The notes under the pieces were generated by a model, which was not told the DNA's origin, made no database searches, and worked only from the letters and a program-made list of their open reading frames with translations. Shown here piece after piece: positions 1 to 9,254 of a stretch of DNA of 64,000 nt (its first letter is position 1; the number at the start of each line of letters is the position of its first letter). The position numbers were made by a program, and so were the translations under genes. The DNA comes from UBA6183 sp943372215 (GTDB lineage Bacteria; Bacteroidota; Bacteroidia; UKL13-3), in NCBI GenBank assembly GCA_943372215.1, contig CALRXU020000001.1, forward strand, positions 124,001-188,000, written 5' to 3'.

Positions 1-818
1 ATTACCACATCGCGTTTTAACTTATTGCCAATCGCCACCAATTCAGGAAATTTTTCTGTGATTAAATCTTCGCCCCTGCTCCAGATAAACGTTTGTTGTT
101 TGCGTTGAATAAACTGGCAACGAATTCCATCCCATTTATACTCCGCTTGCCAATTGCTGATGTCTCCCAATTCATGCACCTCCCCTTCTACTGCATAAGC
201 CAAATAAAACGGATATGGTTTTGATAGTTCTTCGGTACCATCCTCATTAAACAACAACTCTTGGTAAGTAATGGTGTATGGATTCCAACTGCCCATTAGA
301 CGGTGCGCAATTTTATTTTCGTGAAGGCTGCTATGTTTGCTTAGTGCCTTTACCATCAGCTTGGTAGAAACACCCATGCGGAATGCCCCTGAAGTAAGCT
401 TATTAAATACAAATCGCTCTTCTTTGGTAAATTGTTGCCAGGCTGCTAAAATCCATCTTTTTTTTACGTCCTCATCCACTTGTTCTTGTTGTTGCATTTG
501 GTTAATCCATTGCGACAACGTGAATGATGAAGTGGATGAATAATCTGGCAATACGCTGCTGATGGTTTCAGATAAATCGCCTACAATGTGGTAACACTCT
601 TCAAATAACCAATAAGGTATTCCTGCGGCTTCGGCTGCCCATTGTTTTAGTTGGGTTGTTTTTACAATGCGTTTGGGATTGCGGCCACTAAAGATGGCAA
701 TGGCCCATAATTTATCTTCATCTGTTGCTTGGTTAAAAAATGCTTCCAAGGCACTTACCTTTTCATTGGTTTTGGCAGTAGCGTCAATTTGCTGAAAAAG
801 CTGAACAAAATCTTTCAC
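1..818 (-). CDS. ATP-dependent DNA ligase (ligase-associated type), C-terminus cut by window edge
   Basis: Seals DNA nicks using ATP. The reading frame runs from a GTG at 818 down through position 1 without a stop, so about 272 N-terminal residues are visible and the C-terminus lies outside the window. The nucleotidyltransferase motif YKWDGIR is present, with the catalytic lysine at about residue 228, after an N-terminal DNA-binding domain of the usual size for a ligase of about 530 residues. The GTG start overlaps the stop codon of the upstream exonuclease gene by three bases, which indicates translational coupling. In other bacteria this ligase travels with the same exonuclease, an Lhr-like helicase and a phosphoesterase, so those would be expected beyond the left edge. 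Assignment is confident; the start codon is inferred from the overlap. Confidence 0.9.
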   Translation of the reverse strand, partial: MKDFVQLFQQIDATAKTNEKVSALEAFFNQATDEDKLWAIAIFSGRNPKRIVKTTQLKQWAAEAAGIPYWLFEECYHIVGDLSETISSVLPDYSSTSSFTLSQWINQMQQQEQVDEDVKKRWILAAWQQFTKEERFVFNKLTSGAFRMGVSTKLMVKALSKHSSLHENKIAHRLMGSWNPYTITYQELLFNEDGTEELSKPYPFYLAYAVEGEVHELGDISNWQAEYKWDGIRCQFIQRKQQTFIWSRGEDLITEKFPELVAIGNKLKRDVV

Positions 819-1849
819 GCAATGTCCTCCTTTTCCTCCTCTTGTTTTTCTGTTTCGGGTTGTTCGCCTACAAATTTTGTCACCACCTCACTGGCATTGT
901 AACCTTGCTCGTTTAAGTACTTGGCATAAATGGCAGTGTAACCATGCGTAACAAGTACATTTTGTGCTCCAGTCGCTTTTACGGCTGCATTTAAACCAGG
1001 CCAATCCGCATGGTCGCTTAATACAAAACCAGTATCTGCATTATCTCTTCTTTTTGCACCACGCAAACCCATCCATCCACTTGCAACGGCAGTAGTATAA
1101 GGTTCAAATTTCTTCATCCATAAGCTGCCTTCTGCTGAAAGTGGGGCAATAATGAAGGCACTTTTAAATACCGATTTATCAAAAGACTGATCTACTTTTT
1201 TGGTTGGTTTTAAACGAACACCTGCCTCTTCATAAGCCTCATTCATGTTTTGTACGGAACCATGCACCAACACTTCTCCAATGCTGTGATCAATGTGTTG
1301 CAAAATGCGCTGAGCTTTGCCTAATGAATACGCAAACATAATAGAGCATTTACCTGCTGCTGCATTGCCTCTCCACCATGCATTAATTTGCTCCATAATT
1401 TCTTGTTGTGGTTTCCAATTGTACACAGGCAAACCAAAGGTGCTTTCCGTGATAAAAGTATTGCATTGCACAGGTTCAAATGGCGGACTTATGCCATCGT
1501 CAATAGTTTTATAATCGCCACTGGCTACCCAAACATCTCCTTTGTAGGCTACCCTAATTTGTGCTGAACCGAGTACATGCCCTGCGGGGAAAAATGTAAA
1601 CTCAACCCCATTAATTTGAATAGGTTTTCCATAAGCTATGCCTTCAAACTGTTGTGGGCCTAGACGTCTTTTTAAAACAGGGATACTTTGTTCATGTGCC
1701 AGATAGTGCTTCATTCCCCATCGTGCATGGTCGCCATGCGCATGTGTAATGAGCGCGCGGGTAACGGGCTTCCATGGGTCAATGTATACATCCGCTTGTG
1801 GCACATACATGCCTTTATCGGTAAAAATGATGAGCGGATCGTTTTGCAT
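815..1849 (-). CDS. Ligase-associated DNA exonuclease (metallo-beta-lactamase/beta-CASP fold)
   Basis: A 344-residue metallo-beta-lactamase-fold nuclease resembling mRNA 3'-end processing factors. The zinc-binding motif HAHGDHARW is near residue 37, and further conserved histidines follow in GHVLGSA and near the C-terminus (SDHADWPG, THGY). It is coupled to the ATP-dependent ligase gene, whose start overlaps its stop. Family knowledge places this pair in a DNA end-processing and ligation module. The C-terminus is a short acidic, Glu/Lys-rich tail. The ATG start fits the family N-terminus. Confidence 0.88.
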   Translation of the reverse strand: MQNDPLIIFTDKGMYVPQADVYIDPWKPVTRALITHAHGDHARWGMKHYLAHEQSIPVLKRRLGPQQFEGIAYGKPIQINGVEFTFFPAGHVLGSAQIRVAYKGDVWVASGDYKTIDDGISPPFEPVQCNTFITESTFGLPVYNWKPQQEIMEQINAWWRGNAAAGKCSIMFAYSLGKAQRILQHIDHSIGEVLVHGSVQNMNEAYEEAGVRLKPTKKVDQSFDKSVFKSAFIIAPLSAEGSLWMKKFEPYTTAVASGWMGLRGAKRRDNADTGFVLSDHADWPGLNAAVKATGAQNVLVTHGYTAIYAKYLNEQGYNASEVVTKFVGEQPETEKQEEEKEDIA

Positions 1850-1868
1850 GTTAGCTGTACAACATTAT

Positions 1869-4037
1869 TTACTTTACCATGCTCAACTCTTTAACCACAT
1901 GGTCTGCTTTAGCTACTTTTTGCAGTACCCACAACACATACCGAATATCCACTCCAACACTTCTGCTGTAAGTTTCATTCCATGCGTAATCGTTAATGGT
2001 AGCGGTAAATGCACGATCAAAATTAATGGCAATTAAATTTCCTTTATCATCCATTACGGGGCTGCCGCTGTTACCTCCAGTTGTATCCAGGTTGTACAAA
2101 ATATTTACTGGTAAATCGCCCAATGCGGGATGTGCATATTCGCCCAAATCGTTGGCAGCATACAAGGCCCTGATTTCATCCAGTAGCTGGTATTCCAATG
2201 TATCACTTTTTTCAATTACACCTTTAAGCGTGGTAAATGGTTTGGCATAAATGCCATCGTTGGGTGAGTAGCCTTTTACATAACCATAGGTAAAACGCAA
2301 AGTGGCATTTGCATCTGGAATAAAACGGGCATTTTTCCATTGTTGTTTCACTTCAACCAAATTGGCCATAAGCTGATTTAATTCCCCATCACGTTTTTGG
2401 TCTTCTTCGTCAAAGGCTATCATCTCATCATTGAGTTCGCCAGCAAATGCTACCAATGGGTCGTTTGCTTTTAGTAGTTTAGCTACATCACCATCAAGCA
2501 GGGCATTTACTTGGGTACTATTTTTTACCGATGACTTGGCAAATAATTCATCAACCAATGTGGTAATTTCTTGCACGGTGGTTCTTCCATTTAACAGTTT
2601 TTTTACTGAGGCCAATTCATTTGCACCTTTAAAAGAGGCTGCATCACTTAACATTTTTACCAAAGCCGCTTTATGTAAATTTTCATCGTATTGTGCTAAC
2701 GCGCGGGCAAACATTTTTTTCATATTTGGGCGTTCTGATTCAATAAATGCTTTTCGTTCTGCCCGATTTCTTAACAGGTCAAAAGTGCGTTTATAACGAG
2801 CAGCAGTTGCTGATGCAAAAGTTAATGGAGATACCGTATAAATCTGATCAAGCCAGAGATTGCGTTGAGCCACGTTATTGAGTCCGCTATATAATTCATT
2901 GATGCGCGGAATCAGTTGTCCATAGCGCATTTTCATTTCCTCATTGGCATCAATAAATTGTTGCAGCATTTTTTCTTCTTCACGCTTTTTGGCACTTAAT
3001 CCAGCACGTTGAAAACCTTGTAATTTGCCTTTAAAATTTTTGGTGGTATTGGCCAAGCTTTTAATTTTTGCTGCATATTTTATTTGCAATGCATAATCTT
3101 TTTTGCCCAATTGCTCCATGTAATTAATTTGCCAATCGAACAGGTTGCTGATGTAACTTAACAAGTATTTTTCGTGGTACTCATAAAAGCCCGCAGGCTG
3201 ATTTCTGTAAGTACGTCCAGGATAACCCAAAATAAATACAAAATCGTTTTCATTAACACCTTTAGGATTTACATTTAAATACTTAACGGGTTGATAAGGC
3301 ACATTTTTTTCATTGTATTCCGTTGCTGAACCATCTGGTGCAACGTAGGCCCTGAGGAAAGCAAAATCACCACTATGTCTTGGCCATACCCAATTGTCCA
3401 ACTCACCGCCATAACTTCCTATGCTCACTGGTGGTACATAAACCAAACGCACATCTTTTAGCAATTTGTATCGGAATAATACATAGGTTTTTCCGGTAAA
3501 CATTTCTGAGATTTCGCATTGTAAATCTTTGTTGTTGTCATTTTCTCTTTTGGTAATTTGCTTGATATTTTCTGCAATTACTTTTAAGCGGGTCACCGCA
3601 TCTAAAGAAGCGGTATTGCTCAGCACCTCGGCTGACACATCGCGATATGAGGCTGTGATTTTACATACCAATCCTTTAGCCGGAACTTCTTGTGCGCGGG
3701 TTTGCGCCAAAAATCCATTTTTAATGTAATCATGTTGCACATCGCTAATGGCTTGCACAAAACTAAATGCACAGTGGTGGTTGGTTACAATTAGCCCCTC
3801 ACTGCTTAAAAACGAACCCGTACAGCCGCCTACTCGCACAATGGCATCAATTAAGCTGGTACCCTCAGGATTGTAAAGCTCCTTCGGTGTAATTTTCAAG
3901 CCAGCTTTTTGCACATCTACATTCTTCAGTTCCGATAAGGGAAACATGCCCTCCTCTTTTTTATTTAAGGTATGAGAAGTAAGTATAGCACCTAAAGCAA
4001 AAAGAGCCGTTACTAGTATTAATTTTTTCATAAGCAT
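1869..4037 (-). CDS. S46 family dipeptidyl-peptidase (DPP7/DPP11 type)
   Basis: A 722-residue exported serine peptidase that releases dipeptides from the N-termini of oligopeptides in the periplasm. The N-terminus (MLMKKLILVTALFALGA) is a signal sequence. The chymotrypsin-like catalytic His lies in TNHHC (residues 85-89) and the Ser in GGNSGSP (Ser657). Length matches DPP7 and DPP11. An arginine (Arg675) sits 18 residues after the catalytic serine in the motif FDR, the same spacing as Ser655/Arg673 in Porphyromonas gingivalis DPP11. That would predict a preference for Asp/Glu at P1; this is inference. Its start is 20 bp from the stop of nothing else on this strand, so it is probably a single transcription unit. 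Confidence 0.9.
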   Translation of the reverse strand: MLMKKLILVTALFALGAILTSHTLNKKEEGMFPLSELKNVDVQKAGLKITPKELYNPEGTSLIDAIVRVGGCTGSFLSSEGLIVTNHHCAFSFVQAISDVQHDYIKNGFLAQTRAQEVPAKGLVCKITASYRDVSAEVLSNTASLDAVTRLKVIAENIKQITKRENDNNKDLQCEISEMFTGKTYVLFRYKLLKDVRLVYVPPVSIGSYGGELDNWVWPRHSGDFAFLRAYVAPDGSATEYNEKNVPYQPVKYLNVNPKGVNENDFVFILGYPGRTYRNQPAGFYEYHEKYLLSYISNLFDWQINYMEQLGKKDYALQIKYAAKIKSLANTTKNFKGKLQGFQRAGLSAKKREEEKMLQQFIDANEEMKMRYGQLIPRINELYSGLNNVAQRNLWLDQIYTVSPLTFASATAARYKRTFDLLRNRAERKAFIESERPNMKKMFARALAQYDENLHKAALVKMLSDAASFKGANELASVKKLLNGRTTVQEITTLVDELFAKSSVKNSTQVNALLDGDVAKLLKANDPLVAFAGELNDEMIAFDEEDQKRDGELNQLMANLVEVKQQWKNARFIPDANATLRFTYGYVKGYSPNDGIYAKPFTTLKGVIEKSDTLEYQLLDEIRALYAANDLGEYAHPALGDLPVNILYNLDTTGGNSGSPVMDDKGNLIAINFDRAFTATINDYAWNETYSRSVGVDIRYVLWVLQKVAKADHVVKELSMVK

Positions 4038-4090
4038 GTGTTTAATAAAAAGCGAAAATAAGGGAAGATTTGATAAGGAAAATGGGTATC

Positions 4091-4849
4091 TTATTCAGTG
4101 GCATAAATCATGTTTCTAATATTGTTGGTAAAGTCGTGCTTAAAAGAGGTGTTTCTAAACCTAGCAACACCCACAATCCCCTGAATGCTATTGGTTAAGA
4201 AGCACTCATCGGCTAATGAGAGCAGGTTAATGGTTAGTGGCTCTTCAAAAACAGGAATGGCTTGTTCTTTTAGTTTGTTTATTACCACCTCGCGCACCAC
4301 GCCTGCAACTGGCCCTTCTGTTAGGGGTGGTGTAAATACTCCTTTTCCCTTCACAATAAAAATGTTGCTGCTGCTTGCTTCACAAATATTGCCATGCTGG
4401 TTTAACAGAAGCGTATCGTCTACCGTTAATTGTTGCGCATATTGCGCTGCTAACACATAGATGAGCGCATTTCCAGATTTTAGGTTTGATAAGCTGCAAC
4501 ATGCCTTGTGTTGTTGTTCGTACACCTCCACCCTATCTATGGTGTGTTTTGGGACAGGTAAAGGCCATACATCAACCAAACATTTTACATGGCTGCTTTG
4601 TGGATAATAAAATCCTGTGCCATTGCGGTGCATCACAAAGCGCAATCGGTGGTTGCCTGTCGTAATTTGTTCGCGCATTAAACCTACAAAAAAGTCCATT
4701 CCCCAATTTTGAGGCAGGTCGAAGCCTAAGGCTTTAGCACTGGCAGTAAGCCTATTGTAGTGATTTTGCACAAACCAAATGTGGTTGTCTTTCACACAGA
4801 TGGTTTCAAACAATAAATCGCCATATATAAATGCCCTGTTGATATTCAT
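4091..4849 (-). CDS. PLP-dependent class IV aminotransferase (branched-chain aminotransferase / aminodeoxychorismate lyase-like)
   Basis: A 252-residue fold-type IV PLP enzyme. Supporting motifs are GDLLFETI at the N-terminus, the Lys of NLKSGNAL as probable Schiff-base residue (around residue 124), EASSSNIF (about 157) and a phosphate-binding segment TEGPVAGVVRE. The family covers branched-chain aminotransferase, D-amino acid aminotransferase and 4-amino-4-deoxychorismate lyase (PabC). The short length and divergent sequence fit a PabC-like enzyme best, but the substrate cannot be fixed from sequence alone. Confidence 0.75.
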   Translation of the reverse strand: MNINRAFIYGDLLFETICVKDNHIWFVQNHYNRLTASAKALGFDLPQNWGMDFFVGLMREQITTGNHRLRFVMHRNGTGFYYPQSSHVKCLVDVWPLPVPKHTIDRVEVYEQQHKACCSLSNLKSGNALIYVLAAQYAQQLTVDDTLLLNQHGNICEASSSNIFIVKGKGVFTPPLTEGPVAGVVREVVINKLKEQAIPVFEEPLTINLLSLADECFLTNSIQGIVGVARFRNTSFKHDFTNNIRNMIYATE

Positions 4850-4913
4850 ATGTTACGAATAACGATAAATTATAGCGTGTTTAAAATTTACATGGCTAAA
4901 TGTTCAAAATTCA

Positions 4914-4921
4914 TACATTTG
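4914..4921 (+). promoter_or_regulatory. Promoter -7 element for the thiolase gene
   Basis: TACATTTG matches the Bacteroidetes -7 consensus TAnnTTTG. It lies 72 bp before the thiolase ATG, implying a leader of about 65 nt. A clear -33 TTG is not seen at the usual spacing, so confidence is moderate. Confidence 0.45.
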
Positions 4922-4992
4922 CCCGCGTAATTTTTTGTAACCACCCAAACAAACGCTTTTTTAGGGTGTTTTAATTAAACAATTAACTATCA

Positions 4993-6171
4993 ATGAAAGA
5001 AGTATTTCTAGTATCAGTAGCCCGCACACCAGTTGGAACTTTTGGTGGAGCTTTGGCAGGATTTACAGCCACCCAATTGGGTGCCCATGCCATAAAAGGA
5101 GCTTTACAAAAAGCAAACATAACACCTGAAATGGTGAATGAGGTATTTATGGGAAATGTAATGAGTGCCGGATTGGGTCAAGCTCCTGCTACCCAAGCCA
5201 TGATTTTTGCAGGCATTCCAAACACTGTTCCTTCAACCACCATTAATAAAGTATGTGCCAGCGGCAGCAAGGCCATTATGTTGGCGGCCCAAAGCATTAT
5301 GCTGGGTACCAATGATGTGGTTGTGGCAGGTGGCATGGAAAGCATGAGCAATGTACCTTATTACCTCGATAAAGGCCGAAATGGCTACCGTTTGGGACAT
5401 GGACAAGTAACTGATGGATTGGTAAAGGATGGTTTATGGGATGTGTACAATGATTTTCACATGGGCAATGCTGGTGAATTGTGTGCCAGAGAAAATAACA
5501 TTAGCCGCGAAGAGCAAGATGCATTTGCCACAGAAAGTTATGTTCGCGCTCAGGCTGCTTTTGCCAAGCATGCTTTTGATAACGAAATTGTGCCTATTGA
5601 AATTCCAGTTCGTGGAAAAGACCCTATCGTATTGAAAGAAGACGAACAATACACCAAGGTGAACTTTGAAAAAATGAAAACACTAAAGCCTGTGTTTGAT
5701 AAAAACGGCAGCATTACCGCAGCTAACGCTTCTCCTTTAAGTGATGGTGCAAGTGCTTTTGTAATGATGAGTGGTGAAAAAGTGAAAGAATTGGGACTAA
5801 AACCATTGGCGCAAATTATTGGATTTGCTGATGCGGCTCAAGCTCCTGAGTGGTTTACCACTGCTCCTTCGCTTGCTGTGCCTAAAGCATTGGCAATGGC
5901 TGGAATAGACATTAAGGATGTGGATTATTTTGAATTTAATGAGGCATTTGCCGTGGTGGGAATCATCAACAACAAAATTCTTGGCATTGACAGCAGCAAG
6001 GTGAATGTTTATGGTGGTGCTATTGCCTTGGGTCATGCATTGGGTAGCAGCGGTTCACGTATTTTAGGTACGTTAACTAGCATTTTGCACAATGAAGGTG
6101 GCACTATTGGTGTAACAGGCATTTGTAATGGCGGTGGTGGAGCTTCTGCCATTGTGATTAAAAAAGTATAA
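4993..6171 (+). CDS. Acetyl-CoA C-acetyltransferase (thiolase)
   Basis: Condenses two acetyl-CoA to acetoacetyl-CoA, or runs in reverse in degradation. At 392 residues it is the exact family length. Catalytic residues are at family positions: Cys88 in NKVCASGSK, NEAFA at about 316, His348 in GGAIALGHALG and Cys378 in CNGGGGAS. It is a single-gene unit followed by a strong terminator hairpin. Biosynthetic or degradative direction cannot be told from the sequence. Confidence 0.93.
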   Translation: MKEVFLVSVARTPVGTFGGALAGFTATQLGAHAIKGALQKANITPEMVNEVFMGNVMSAGLGQAPATQAMIFAGIPNTVPSTTINKVCASGSKAIMLAAQSIMLGTNDVVVAGGMESMSNVPYYLDKGRNGYRLGHGQVTDGLVKDGLWDVYNDFHMGNAGELCARENNISREEQDAFATESYVRAQAAFAKHAFDNEIVPIEIPVRGKDPIVLKEDEQYTKVNFEKMKTLKPVFDKNGSITAANASPLSDGASAFVMMSGEKVKELGLKPLAQIIGFADAAQAPEWFTTAPSLAVPKALAMAGIDIKDVDYFEFNEAFAVVGIINNKILGIDSSKVNVYGGAIALGHALGSSGSRILGTLTSILHNEGGTIGVTGICNGGGGASAIVIKKV

Positions 6172-6193
6172 TCTTATTGCAATATATGTTGAG

Positions 6194-6230
6194 GCGGCTG
6201 TTTCCATCAGGAAACAGCCGCTTTATTTTT
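6194..6230 (+). terminator. Rho-independent terminator after the thiolase gene
   Basis: A perfect 12-bp stem (GCGGCTGTTTCC at 6194-6205 with GGAAACAGCCGC at 6210-6221), 4-nt loop, followed by TTTATTTTT. It starts 22 bp after the thiolase stop. It lies inside the upstream extension of the next open frame, so that gene cannot start as early as 6177. Confidence 0.85.
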
Positions 6231-6293
6231 GTGGGTTATTGGGGTAAAACTTACCACAAAGCCTGTTTATATTTGTTGTTAAATTCCTGTTGC

Positions 6294-7214
6294 ATGAAAA
6301 TTATTATAGGTATTCTTTCCTTTTTTGCTTTTGGCTGGTGTATTAGCCCTGTTATGGCGCAATCCAAAGCCGACAACCTAAAACGCATTGATTCATTAAG
6401 TTTAGATAGCTTAAATGATATTGAAATACGTTTAGAAGGTTTAGGAAGAACCATGATTGTTTCAACGGACGAAAAAGAGCGCATTACCTCCGCTTTTCAC
6501 TTTGTTAAAACGTTTATCCGTGCGTTGCGCATGCAAAACTCTTATTTTTATCCGTTTGATACCATTAAAAATATTTCAGTATTAACCGCCCCCGACCAAC
6601 GTTTTAGAGTTATTACTTGGAACCTGGCATTAAACAACGAAACTTACCGCAACTATGGTGTTATACAAATGAACCCTGATTACCTTAAAACCATTAAAGA
6701 CACCACAAATTTAAGGCCCTATTATCCGCTTATTGACAAATCAGACCTGATTAAAAATGCACTTGATACAACAGTAAACAACGAGCATTGGTTTGGTGCA
6801 TTGTATTATAAAATTGAGGCTGTAACGGTAAAAAAACAAACGTATTATGTTTTGCTGGGATGGGATGGCAATACCATGATGAGCAATAAAAAATTGGTAG
6901 AAAGTTTGTACTTTGAAAACAATACTCCCATGTTTGGCGCACCGCTGTTTGACCTAAAGGATGAACGTTACAAAAAGCCATTAAAGCGCATGATATTTGA
7001 ATTTAACAACCGTGCTTCTATGGTATTGCGGTTTGAACCCGAGAAACAAATGCTGGTGCAGGAAAATGTTGCTCCACCTCGTCCGCAGGATTATGGACAC
7101 CCTGAAACTTACGTACCAGATGGCAGTTACGATTTTTATAAATTCAACAAAAAGACGGGTACTTGGGAGAAACAAAAAGGTATTTTACAAGACTTTAATA
7201 TGCAAAAGGAATAG
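6294..7214 (+). CDS. Exported protein of unknown function
   Basis: I do not recognise this family. The frame is open from 6177, but the thiolase terminator lies in that extension and the ATG at 6294 begins a proper signal peptide (MKIIIGILSFFAFGWCISPVMAQ), so 6294 is chosen; the product is 306 residues. The mature part is rich in Asn, Tyr and charged residues, with no membrane segment, and contains several aromatic beta-strand-like stretches (for example YYVLLGWDGN). Proteins of this look are common and uncharacterised in Bacteroidota. It probably acts in the periplasm or at the surface. Confidence 0.7.
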   Translation: MKIIIGILSFFAFGWCISPVMAQSKADNLKRIDSLSLDSLNDIEIRLEGLGRTMIVSTDEKERITSAFHFVKTFIRALRMQNSYFYPFDTIKNISVLTAPDQRFRVITWNLALNNETYRNYGVIQMNPDYLKTIKDTTNLRPYYPLIDKSDLIKNALDTTVNNEHWFGALYYKIEAVTVKKQTYYVLLGWDGNTMMSNKKLVESLYFENNTPMFGAPLFDLKDERYKKPLKRMIFEFNNRASMVLRFEPEKQMLVQENVAPPRPQDYGHPETYVPDGSYDFYKFNKKTGTWEKQKGILQDFNMQKE

Positions 7215-7224
7215 TTGTTATCCC

Positions 7225-7872
7225 TTACTCAAACAGTTTGTCGTTTAGCAAAATATGATTTCCTTTTAACGCAGCATGGGCGGCTTTAATCATGGCTTTG
7301 GCCACCTGCTCCACTTCAATGGCACGGTACTTTTTTAATGGCCCTGAAAATATAAAACGGGTAGCCTTCATCAGCCTTTGGGCAATGGCTTCTCCAAGCC
7401 TAAATTCTATGCGGTTGGCTATTAACAAACTTGGACGTACCACAACACAGGTTTCGTAACCCAAAAGCAACACGTCTCTTTCTGCTTCTCCTTTTACCCT
7501 GTTGTAAAATATGGCTGATTGCGCATCGGAACCCATGGCTGTTACCAATAAAAATTGTGTTGCACCTTGCTGTTTACAAACGGTTGCTACCTGCACCACA
7601 TAATCATGATCAACTTCCCGAAATGCCTTTTCGCTGCCAGCTTGTTTAATGGTAGTGCCTAAACAGCAATACACATCGTCAGCGGCAAGTTGCGTTGCCA
7701 CATGTTCCAGCTGGTTAAAATCAACAACCAGGTTGGTGAGTTTGTGGTGTTTGATGGTTATTGGTTTTCTGCTGAGTGCAATTACTTTTATGTATTGTTT
7801 ATCTTCAATAAGTTGAAATAAGAGTGCTTTTCCTATTGCGCCAGTTGCGCCTGCGACCAATGCGGTTTTCAT
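7225..7872 (-). CDS. NAD(P)H-binding oxidoreductase, atypical SDR (HTATIP2/YwnB-like)
   Basis: A 215-residue Rossmann-fold protein with the dinucleotide motif GATGAIGK at residues 8-15 and an atypical-SDR layout: YCCLGTT after the fourth strand and a conserved YNRVKGEAE helix where extended SDRs carry Tyr-x3-Lys. It lacks a classical substrate-binding C-terminal domain. The reaction is unknown; related proteins bind NADPH and often act as redox sensors or reductases. It is a monocistronic minus-strand gene convergent with the exported protein before it. Confidence 0.75.
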   Translation of the reverse strand: MKTALVAGATGAIGKALLFQLIEDKQYIKVIALSRKPITIKHHKLTNLVVDFNQLEHVATQLAADDVYCCLGTTIKQAGSEKAFREVDHDYVVQVATVCKQQGATQFLLVTAMGSDAQSAIFYNRVKGEAERDVLLLGYETCVVVRPSLLIANRIEFRLGEAIAQRLMKATRFIFSGPLKKYRAIEVEQVAKAMIKAAHAALKGNHILLNDKLFE

Positions 7873-7909
7873 GATTTTTTTTATTACAAATATGGTTAAA
7901 ATTCATTAT

Positions 7910-8190
7910 GAATATATACTTACTTACCAGTGGTTCTTTGGTATCCTAAAAATCTGTAAACAATTTAGTATTCCTTTTACTGGGGCTTTGCCCCACGCCC
8001 CACATACTTTTTTTCTTAGATAAAAAAAGTATGCAAAAAAATCAAGGCTGCTGAGGTTTTTATTAAAGGCTACTTATTGTTGTTCACCACGCAATCACAG
8101 CCGCTTTGCTTCGTGATTGCTTACCAAACCCTGCGCTCGACAACAATATTTGCCTTTTACATAAAAACCTCAAATGCCGTTAGCAGCCAT
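7910..8190 (+). repeat. Full-length copy of a structured interspersed repeat
   Basis: This fills the gap 7873-8301. It has a left arm (7910-7980), a G/C hairpin GGGGCTTTGCCCC (7982-7994), then a 12-bp stem of CATACTTTTTTT with AAAAAAAGTATG (8002-8033, short loop), an A-rich tail AAAAAAATCAAGGCT, and a distal inverted pair GCAATCAC...GTGATTGC (8091-8120). The left arm recurs at 17594-17677 and the right part recurs inverted at 18200-18402; 7997-8049 and 18340-18392 are identical over 53 bp in opposite orientation. It has no coding potential. Confidence 0.85.
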
Positions 8191-8301
8191 GATATAAAGT
8201 ATGAGCAGCAAGCCTAGTTTCTTTTTGCTGCCAACAGCGTATCACAGACGCACAAACCATCAGTTGATATCCAAAGATATAAAGAAGCGTGTTGTGTTTA
8301 T

Positions 8302-8712
8302 TTACCAAGTGCCTGCGGGAGAGAATAAAAAATCAATGGGGTTATCAGCCTCATACAACCATTGGTAGCCTTTGCTTTCTTTTACACAAAATGGAGCCAT
8401 AGCAGCCAACATCAACTCATACCCTTGCAAAGTAAGGTCACAAAAAAAGTGAACGCCATCACGAGTTACTATTCCTTCGTTGCTAGTTGAAATGCGCAGT
8501 ACCAATTTACAATTACGTGGTGTAATAAAGTCAATGGTGGTTAAATCAAGCTCGCCTTTATCAATCAACAAGGTTTGTTTAATGAGTTGGGTCAGCTTTG
8601 TTGCTTCAATTGCATTAAAATGATAGAGGCGGACAATATTTTCCCCAAATGCATTGTACCGATGAATATAGTCTAGTTCCAGTATGGCAAGGTCGTTTAT
8701 TTTTTGGTACAT
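8302..8712 (-). CDS. Conserved hypothetical protein
   Basis: A 136-residue cytoplasmic protein with no signal peptide or membrane segment. I do not recognise a domain. The sequence mixes short beta-strand-like and helical segments and ends in an aromatic stretch (DFLFSPAGTW). It lies 46 bp downstream of the membrane-protein gene on the same strand and may be the last gene of the operon that begins with the SDR gene at 11058. Confidence 0.6.
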   Translation of the reverse strand: MYQKINDLAILELDYIHRYNAFGENIVRLYHFNAIEATKLTQLIKQTLLIDKGELDLTTIDFITPRNCKLVLRISTSNEGIVTRDGVHFFCDLTLQGYELMLAAMAPFCVKESKGYQWLYEADNPIDFLFSPAGTW

Positions 8713-8758
8713 CCATCAAAACGTGGAACATTTTAATTCCTTATTACAGAATAACCCA

Positions 8759-9253
8759 TTACTTGATTTGCTGTTGCAAAAACTCTAAGTAGGTTTTACC
8801 CCTGTTTTCGGCAAACAAATCAAGCAACAACATGATAGCTGATTGTATGGCTAACCCCAAGCCCAAACCTTTCCATAAGGTTAATGGCTGCATGTAAAAG
8901 TAAAGAAGCAGCCCTGCCAATAACAATGCAATTTCAATCCAGCGGTACCACACAAAATTTTTCATCACCACCTCCATGCGGGGAATTTCCTCTTCGGCAA
9001 TGCGTTCATGGTCGGTGTGCAGCATGTCATTTACCCGCAAAATATCTTTGGGACTGCGCACATACACGCTGCCTCCCACTGTAATTTGTATTAAGGCAAC
9101 CACTATTAATGCATAAGATAGGCCATTGTAATAAGGTTGTTTTACCTTAACAAAGAAATAAACGGCCAACGCTATCGCTGCCAAACCAACGGCTACAAAC
9201 AAGGCACTTTCTGCTTTTTCTGCGCCAAAATATTTTTCTACTGCATTATTCAT
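8759..9253 (-). CDS. Integral membrane protein, four predicted helices
   Basis: A 164-residue protein with four hydrophobic segments at about residues 18-40, 43-67, 100-122 and 127-147, separated by a charged cytoplasmic loop (MLHTDHERIAEEEI). No family recognised. It begins one base after the stop of the saccharopine dehydrogenase-like gene, so it is almost certainly co-transcribed and translationally coupled with it. Confidence 0.75.
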   Translation of the reverse strand: MNNAVEKYFGAEKAESALFVAVGLAAIALAVYFFVKVKQPYYNGLSYALIVVALIQITVGGSVYVRSPKDILRVNDMLHTDHERIAEEEIPRMEVVMKNFVWYRWIEIALLLAGLLLYFYMQPLTLWKGLGLGLAIQSAIMLLLDLFAENRGKTYLEFLQQQIK

Positions 9254-9254
9254 A

